Shown one piece after another: positions 5,306 to 10,402 of a stretch of DNA of 10,402 nucleotides. The notes under the pieces are model-generated. The model did not search any database and was not told where the DNA came from. It worked only from the letters and a program-made list of their open reading frames with translations. The stretch's first letter is position 1; the number at the start of each line of letters is the position of its first letter. Origin of the DNA: Planctomycetes bacterium UBA1662 (lineage in GTDB: Bacteria > Planctomycetota > UBA8108); NCBI GenBank assembly GCA_002320775.1, contig DCKY01000257.1:3857-14258 (forward strand). The letters run 5' to 3'. The position numbers and the translations under genes were made by a program.

Positions 5306-8300
5306 CTACCGGCAGCTGCTCGGACAACCTTCAACCCGGACACATTCACTTCCGAGAATGGGTTCAGGCCCCCTGGTGAACAGGTAGTTCAGGCTGTAGA
5401 CCGCATCGGAGAGATCGGCCATCGAGTCTCCATTTACGTCGAGCACAACCAGGCTTCCACCGCTGGCGAGGTTTTCACTGTCACAGAGTATTTCGCCGGG
5501 AAAACCGAGGTAGAGCTGCCGCAGGAGCCGCACGGGATCTGAGATGTCGAGAACTCCATCCTGGTTGGCATCTCCAGGGAGCTGCCAGCCGCTCGGTACA
5601 AAATCCCCTCCGCCCGGGCTTCCGGGAGTTCCCCCCGGCTCGGCGCTGAGAGCCCAGCCGGCCTCATCATTCCACGACTCGGTGTTGCCCGAGGGGTCGA
5701 TGATATTCAGCGAGTGGCCTCCGCCATCACTCTCGACAAACCAATCATCTTCATAGCGGAACTCGAGGATCTTTTCGCCTCTGCCATCGGTGAGGGAGAT
5801 TCTCTCGCCACCGTTGTCGAGGTTGCCGCCGTATTGCCCGGCGATGTTGAGTCCCTCGGTTTCGTAGATCATGGAGAAGGCCTCGAGATTTTCAACCAGC
5901 ACCAGGTACTCTCCGGGGTCAAGGGTCTGGATCGCGGAGGAGGTGAAGTTGAACTGGACTCCATTGTCAAAATAGACTCCGGCGAGGGAGGCTGGAGCCG
6001 CGCCAACATTCTGGATCTCGATGAATTCGAAATCGTCAGCGCTGTATTCCCCGGCATTTTGTGGGCGGGCCGGGTGGTACATGAGCTCGGTGATTCGAAG
6101 TGGCAGGTCCGAATTGTAGACGAAGGTCGCCTCGGCCAGGCCGCTCCACTCGTTGCCGAGCTTCGCCCTGGTCTTGATCTGCGTGGGTTCGGTCAGCACG
6201 ATCGCCTCTCCTTCGGTGGTCGAGCTGGCACTTAGGATCGGTACGATCAGGAGGTCGCTTGAATCGATGGTGAAGTTGAAGCCCTGGATGGCGAGCATGT
6301 TCGTTCCTCGCCGAAGAGCTTCGACCCCCGCGTTGGCGACGCTGAAGGTCTCGAATTGCAGGGCGGCGGCATCGTCGTGCTGGGCAGATGCCGCTGTGCT
6401 CCAGGACACCAGGGGTTGCGAATTGGCCGAGGCGATTCTCTGTCCGTTCAGGTAAGCCATGAAGCCATCGTCGTACATCATGTTGAGTGTGAGCTGGGTG
6501 ATGTCCGCCGGGTCGTCCACCTCGAAGGGAATGCGGATATAGACACTGGAGTTCTGGTTGTACATCCGGCTTTCGATGTCGAGATCGATGAACTCCTGGT
6601 AGCCCTCTCCGCGTTCGTAGCCAACCCCGATTCCATCTGGATTTGACGCCCACCCCGAATCGTCAAAATCAATCTCTGTCCAGGTCCTGCCAAGACCGCC
6701 ATTGGTTGGCACCAGGGCCTTTACCCCGTTGTTTCGAGCGGGAGAGACGAGGCCGGAGACGGCTCCTGCCCCATTGACCACAGCTCGGGGATTGATTCCT
6801 CCACCGGGAAGCCTGGGATCGCTTCCATCTGTCGTATAGTAGACCGTACCGGACATTGAGCCGATTCTCAGGTCGAAGGGAGCATCGAAACCGCCGCCAT
6901 CCTGGTTGAATACAGGGGTTGAGACGTAGTTGGAGTCGTACCAGCTGAGTCGGTTTTCGAGCCATCCCTTCATGAAGTTCAGCTCTTCAGGATAGGTGTC
7001 GGCGACGAAGAAATTGGGCCAGACATAGGTGCCGAGGATGTTCCAGCGCTGGAAGTTCCGTCGCTGGGCCTGGTCGAGATAGACCGCGACCTCATCGATC
7101 TGTGCGAGAAGCGCCTGGGTCTGGAAGGGGCCGCGGCGCAGCAGGGCCCACCGATCTATGTACTGCTGCTGGAATTCCGGATCCTGGAACAGGCGGGGGA
7201 AGTAGGGATACTGGTCCGCGTTGATCAACGGATAGTACCAGCCCTGCGGGTTGCCGCCGTTGAGATAGTTCGCGTTGCCCAGTGCCAGGTTGAAGTCCCA
7301 GACCGGCCCCATGTGGAGCTTTCCGTTACGGTCCTTGTGATAGAAGGCGCTGAGGCGATAGCCGTCGATGTTCTTGCACAGCTCGACCATGATGTGGTGG
7401 TCGATGAACGAGCCGGCGTCGATGTATCGGCGGTAGCCTCTTTCAGGGTCAGCGAAATTGTTACCATAGAGGACGGACTCGAACTGGTTGATATAGTTGA
7501 GAATATAGCTCCGCTGGTTTGAGGTGATCTCGTCCTCTTTCGGCTCGACCAGGCCGAGGGTCTGCCCCCTGCTGGTGCGAATGCCGTTGTCGCCGGGGTC
7601 GAGGCGGTCCTTCTTGAGTATGTAGCCTCCGGTGATCTCGGGAGAGCTGTTGTCGGTGCGTGAGAGTCGGGCTATATCAACACGGTCCGGGTTGCGCTTG
7701 ATCTTCTCAATGAGGACATAGACTCCCGCGTAGTGGCTCGAGCTCATTCGCCCGCCGGAGGTCTTGAAGTAGAGCTCGACAAATCTGCAGCGAGGTCCAT
7801 AGCGGCCGATCTGGTTGCTCCAGTCGTAGCTGAGGTAATTGCGCATGAGGGACTTGTCGGAATAGGGGGCGTAGAGCACCCAGTCGGATTCCGCCGGCAT
7901 TCCCAGCAGCGAGACATCCCGGTCCTCGTTGAGCTCATCCCGGATCTCCAGGGCGTATTGTTTTTTCGGGAATCCAGACGAGCTGGAACCCCTGATCTTC
8001 AGGGCTCCCCGGCCCGAGAAGTCAGGAACGTCCGTGATGGCCGCCCGCCCGTTGCTGGTCTCGATCATTTCGACGAAGGCGCTGGTGTAATTGTTCTGGC
8101 CTACGCTGTTGCTGAAGGTGTCTACCAGGACGATGGGCAGATTGGACGAGACGTTTCTCAGGTTCGTTGAGAGCATGATATAGCTCTTGTCGGTGGTTTT
8201 TCCGGGCAGCTTGCCGGGCTCAAAAAGCCTGGCCTTGAGCATCGTGGCGTTGCTGATCCTGATAGCCGAGGAGTAGGCGGGGTCGTTGCTTTCAGGTCTC

Positions 8301-9535
8301 GATCCATCGGTGGTGTAGCGGATGGTTCCGGCCGCGGGGGAGGACAGCTCAACGGAGATGCTCGAGGCGACGTGGGCTCCGCTTTCGATGGAAAATTCCA
8401 CGTTCGCGGAGACCTCATCAAAACCGACTCCATTCATCTCCTCCGGTGTGGGACTGGAGAAGTACTGGTAGGAATCATCAACAACCTCACCGATCGAGGT
8501 GGAGACCAGCTGCGCGCCGATGAGGAAATCGTTGCTTGTCGTGGTCCGGTTGAGTCCCTGGATCGCGAGAACATTGCTCCCGTTGCGAAGGAGGCCGCGA
8601 TGCTGTGTCAGGTTGAAGTTTTCGTATTCACGGGCCCGGGCATCGATGTGAGAGAGCGAGGCGGCTGAATTCCAGGACAGCTCCTCGGCGGCCGGGCTGT
8701 TGGCCGAGATCACCGGGCTGCCGTTGAGGTAGGCGGTGAAGCCATCATCGTATCGGACCTGGAGCCTGAGCCGGTCGATGGTCTCCGGGTTCTCCAGCTC
8801 GAAGGGGATCCGGATGTAGACGCTGCTGTTGCGCTGGTACATCTCCCCCTCGACATCAGTGGAAAACAGCCCGTCATACCCCGCTCCTCTTTCGAAGCCG
8901 ACGCCGCCCCGGCCGCTTCTCCAGGAGTTGTCGTTGAAGCCCAGCCCCATCCAGGTGGATTCCAGCGCATCGCTGGTGGGCACAAGAACGCGGTGAGGCG
9001 CGTCAGGTCCTGCAAGCTCATTGAAGGAGCTGTTGGTCGACACACCGTAGGACGCGTCAGGCACCTGGGGGGGGAAGGAGGGGAAGAAGCCTGAGAGGAT
9101 TGTTGATCCGTCCGGGGTGACCAGCAGCAGCTGGTCACCATCTCCGTCGAGGCGGAAGTTGGTGTGCAGTTCCTCGGCCGGGTCGCGGCGGTCCTTTTCA
9201 GATGCGAAGACCAGCATGTATTCTCCCGCGCCCAGGTTTACGGCGGGGAACCTCCACTTATCGAGATTGTCCGGGTCATCAGTAAGGAAGTGGCCCTCTA
9301 GCTCGTAGGTGTTGGTGCCTGAGTTGTAGAGCTCGATCCAGTCCGGATGGCTGCCATCTTCATCCTGGATGTCGTTCTGGTTGGAGGCCATGAACTCGTT
9401 GATGACCACGCCGTCTCCCCTGGCGGAGAGCGGCAGTAGCGTTGCAGTGATCGCTGTGAGGATCGTGAGAAACGAAATCGCCCTGCGGGCCGCTGTTTTT
9501 TTCAAGTCCGTCTGTCCTGTCGATCTGCGGCTCAA
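5306..9535 (-). CDS. Large secreted lamin-tail / CotH kinase-like / dockerin type I protein
   Basis: A 1409-residue exported modular protein. A signal peptide covers residues about 1-40. Then follow: lamin-tail domain 1 (41-165, VVINEFMASN); a jelly-roll-like module (183-345); a chitobiase C-terminal-like sandwich (380-455, GTIRYTTDGSRP); a CotH domain (463-870) with SDKSLMRNYLSYDWSNQIGRY, KNIDGYRLSAFYHKD and the metal-site motif GPVWDFNLALGN (D747); a second chitobiase-like domain split by a second jelly-roll copy (885-910, 939-1102, 1110-1140); lamin-tail domain 2 (1144-1280); a Gly/Pro linker; and a type I dockerin (1319-1390) with two complete calcium loops (D1322/N1324/D1326/D1330/D1333 and D1366/N1368/D1370/D1374/D1377). 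CotH proteins are atypical kinases in spore formers; the role here is unknown. Dockerins bind cohesins, so attachment to a partner outside the cytoplasm is likely. The start is uncertain: no in-frame ATG fits. TTG at 9535 gives this length; TTG at 9503-9505, with AGGA 9 bases upstream, gives a more typical signal peptide. Confidence 0.9.
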   Translation of the reverse strand: MSRRSTGQTDLKKTAARRAISFLTILTAITATLLPLSARGDGVVINEFMASNQNDIQDEDGSHPDWIELYNSGTNTYELEGHFLTDDPDNLDKWRFPAVNLGAGEYMLVFASEKDRRDPAEELHTNFRLDGDGDQLLLVTPDGSTILSGFFPSFPPQVPDASYGVSTNSSFNELAGPDAPHRVLVPTSDALESTWMGLGFNDNSWRSGRGGVGFERGAGYDGLFSTDVEGEMYQRNSSVYIRIPFELENPETIDRLRLQVRYDDGFTAYLNGSPVISANSPAAEELSWNSAASLSHIDARAREYENFNLTQHRGLLRNGSNVLAIQGLNRTTTSNDFLIGAQLVSTSIGEVVDDSYQYFSSPTPEEMNGVGFDEVSANVEFSIESGAHVASSISVELSSPAAGTIRYTTDGSRPESNDPAYSSAIRISNATMLKARLFEPGKLPGKTTDKSYIMLSTNLRNVSSNLPIVLVDTFSNSVGQNNYTSAFVEMIETSNGRAAITDVPDFSGRGALKIRGSSSSGFPKKQYALEIRDELNEDRDVSLLGMPAESDWVLYAPYSDKSLMRNYLSYDWSNQIGRYGPRCRFVELYFKTSGGRMSSSHYAGVYVLIEKIKRNPDRVDIARLSRTDNSSPEITGGYILKKDRLDPGDNGIRTSRGQTLGLVEPKEDEITSNQRSYILNYINQFESVLYGNNFADPERGYRRYIDAGSFIDHHIMVELCKNIDGYRLSAFYHKDRNGKLHMGPVWDFNLALGNANYLNGGNPQGWYYPLINADQYPYFPRLFQDPEFQQQYIDRWALLRRGPFQTQALLAQIDEVAVYLDQAQRRNFQRWNILGTYVWPNFFVADTYPEELNFMKGWLENRLSWYDSNYVSTPVFNQDGGGFDAPFDLRIGSMSGTVYYTTDGSDPRLPGGGINPRAVVNGAGAVSGLVSPARNNGVKALVPTNGGLGRTWTEIDFDDSGWASNPDGIGVGYERGEGYQEFIDLDIESRMYNQNSSVYIRIPFEVDDPADITQLTLNMMYDDGFMAYLNGQRIASANSQPLVSWSTAASAQHDDAAALQFETFSVANAGVEALRRGTNMLAIQGFNFTIDSSDLLIVPILSASSTTEGEAIVLTEPTQIKTRAKLGNEWSGLAEATFVYNSDLPLRITELMYHPARPQNAGEYSADDFEFIEIQNVGAAPASLAGVYFDNGVQFNFTSSAIQTLDPGEYLVLVENLEAFSMIYETEGLNIAGQYGGNLDNGGERISLTDGRGEKILEFRYEDDWFVESDGGGHSLNIIDPSGNTESWNDEAGWALSAEPGGTPGSPGGGDFVPSGWQLPGDANQDGVLDISDPVRLLRQLYLGFPGEILCDSENLASGGSLVVLDVNGDSMADLSDAVYSLNYLFTRGPEPILGSECVRVEGCPSSCR
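6230..6721 (-). repeat. Second copy of the jelly-roll-like module within the large protein
   Basis: Residues 939-1102 of the large protein repeat residues 183-345. Shared blocks include LVPT at the start, GYERG/GFERG, NSSVYIRIPFE, YDDGF-AYLNG, SANS and LAIQG. The copies are diverged at DNA level, so the duplication is old. This copy interrupts a chitobiase-like domain: YYTTDGSDPRLPGGGINPRAV lies before it and LTEPTQIKTRAKLGNEW after it. Confidence 0.75.
8501..8989 (-). repeat. First copy of the jelly-roll-like module within the large protein
   Basis: Residues 183-345. It lies between PQVPDASYG (end of the first lamin-tail region) and YFSSPTPEEMNGVGF, two pieces that are normally close together in proteins of this architecture. 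So this copy also appears nested within another module. It probably forms a ligand-binding beta-sandwich, but no ligand can be named. Confidence 0.7.
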
Positions 9536-9591
9536 AGACCCTGGCCTGGTGAAAAGGGTGGCCAGCGATCTTTTCTGCGCGTTGGATGAAT

Positions 9592-9638
9592 TTCCCGAAA
9601 CTGCCTGATAACCATCTTATCATTCGGTTTTCCGGGAA
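9592..9638. repeat. Two-tier inverted repeat between the sulfatase and the large surface-protein gene
   Basis: The gap 9536-9670 contains a nested fold. The inner arms TGATAA (9606-9611) and TTATCA (9617-9622) are exact complements around a 5-base loop. The outer arms are TTCCCGAAAC (9592-9601) and GTTT-TC-CGGGAA (9627-9638), complementary apart from a 2-base bulge, and a 4-by-4 internal loop separates the two stems. It could end the sulfatase transcript or form a structured leader for the next gene. No T-run follows on the minus strand. Confidence 0.5.
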
Positions 9639-9670
9639 GCCATGAAATCAGCAGACTGTCCCCGTTCGGT

Positions 9671-10402
9671 CTAACGTTTCTGCCAGGGAACGGTTCCGTA
9701 GCGTTGCAGCTCGCGGCGGAGCCTCGCGGAGAGGTCCCTGAAAACGCCGCGTTCCCTGCCGGCGAGGTTGGTGGTCTCGAGGGGGTCGGCCTCGAGATTA
9801 TAGAGCTCGAGCGGCTGGAAGGGACTGTTCTGCAGCAGCTTCCACTTTCCCCAGCGAAGGGCCTCGATGGTCTTGCCTCCGTAGGCCGTGCCTCCTTCCC
9901 TGCGGATGAAGTAGAGCTCTCTCCTGGGCTCGGAGCGTTTTTTTCCGAGCAGCTCGCTGAGGAAGCTCACTCCATCGAAGGGCTCCTCGGTTTTGACCGA
10001 GACAGCTTCGAGGAGGGTCGGCAGGATGTCCATCGTCACCGAGACCCGCTGGCAACCGCTGCCGGGAGCGATTCGTCCGGGCCAGGAGGCTACAGCGGGA
10101 ACCTTGATGCCTCCCTCGTAGACCGTTCCTTTGCCGGCCTTCAGCGGCCCGTTGTTGGCGCCCACATTGCTCTGCCCGCCATTGTCCGAGGTGAAGATCA
10201 CGAGGGTGTTTTGCGCCTGGCCGGTCTTTTGAAGGGCATCGAGGACCTTTCCGATACCATCGTCCATGTGCTCGATGAGGGCGACCAGTTTCGCTCGCTT
10301 GTTACTGATTCCCGGCTCTCTCCCGGTGATTTTTTCGACCCATTCTTTCGGAGGCTGGATCGGGGTGTGCGGGGCGTTGTAGGAGAGGAAGAGGCAGAAG
10401 GG
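9671..10402 (-). CDS. C-terminal part of an arylsulfatase-type (S1 family) sulfatase, 5' end outside the window
   Basis: The frame is open to the window edge; 243 residues and the TAG stop are present, so roughly half of a typical 450-500 residue sulfatase. The visible part starts in FCLFLSYNAPHTPIQPP, with the conserved His of the APHTP strand, then HMDDGIGKVLDAL, the metal-binding pair in VIFTSDNGG, the conserved Lys segment NNGPLKAGKGTVYEGGIKVP, and the C-terminal subdomain with ALRWGKWKLL, LELYNLEADPLETTNLA. These enzymes hydrolyse sulfate esters, usually of glycans, and are exported and abundant in PVC bacteria. The catalytic C/S-x-P-x-R site that is turned into formylglycine lies upstream of the window and cannot be checked, so activity and type (Cys or Ser) are unknown. 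It is on the same strand as the large dockerin protein, 135 bases upstream of it. Confidence 0.92.
   Translation of the reverse strand, partial: PFCLFLSYNAPHTPIQPPKEWVEKITGREPGISNKRAKLVALIEHMDDGIGKVLDALQKTGQAQNTLVIFTSDNGGQSNVGANNGPLKAGKGTVYEGGIKVPAVASWPGRIAPGSGCQRVSVTMDILPTLLEAVSVKTEEPFDGVSFLSELLGKKRSEPRRELYFIRREGGTAYGGKTIEALRWGKWKLLQNSPFQPLELYNLEADPLETTNLAGRERGVFRDLSARLRRELQRYGTVPWQKR

Noticed and set aside
9360..9623. An 87-codon minus-strand frame with an ATG start overlapping the start of the large protein gene
   Set aside because: It is mostly an out-of-frame reading of the signal peptide and lamin-tail region, with no family match and no good ribosome site. It matters only if the seven-A run is miscalled.
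1..10402. Mobile element, prophage, defence system or CRISPR array
   Set aside because: No transposase, integrase, nuclease, repeat-spacer pattern or terminal repeats were found; all large frames are explained by metabolic and secreted proteins.

Overview
The window looks like chromosomal DNA of a free-living bacterium of the PVC group, most likely Planctomycetota or Verrucomicrobiota. The clues are the protein families: a secreted sugar-dehydrogenase-like propeller, a DUF1080-ThuA fusion, a giant lamin-tail/CotH/dockerin surface protein and an S1 sulfatase. Coding DNA is GC-rich, while the main regulatory gap (about 4933-5305) is clearly AT-richer. The phylum cannot be fixed from this window alone.

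Layout: a 5'-truncated gene on the + strand (1-996) is the tail of a secreted sugar-dehydrogenase-like protein. It converges, with only 10 bases between the stop codons, on a run of minus-strand genes that fills the rest. Read in their own direction (right to left) these are: the C-terminal part of a sulfatase (from 10402 to 9671); a 1409-residue lamin-tail/CotH/dockerin protein (9535 to 5306); ilvB (4932 to 3223) and ilvN (3223 to 2711), which share one base at a stop/start junction; and a secreted DUF1080-ThuA fusion (2584 to 1007).

Function: two themes are interleaved. One is primary metabolism: ilvBN encodes both subunits of acetohydroxyacid synthase, the first common step of branched-chain amino-acid synthesis. 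The other is extracellular carbohydrate work. The sulfatase would remove sulfate from glycans, the DUF1080-ThuA protein probably acts on 3-keto-sugars, the propeller protein resembles sugar dehydrogenases, and the dockerin protein would be attached to a partner outside the cytoplasm. These links rest on family knowledge and gene proximity; they are not shown directly.

Non-coding DNA: there are four gaps. The one upstream of ilvB is the most interesting. It holds repeated GGCC-centred AT-flanked motifs, a possible promoter, and a small hairpin that contains the ilvB Shine-Dalgarno sequence. The gaps at 984-1006, 2585-2710 and 9536-9670 each hold a clear inverted repeat. I see no tRNA, rRNA, CRISPR array, insertion sequence or phage gene. 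No wholly new system is evident; the most unusual items are the nested domain architecture of the large protein and the ilvB leader region.
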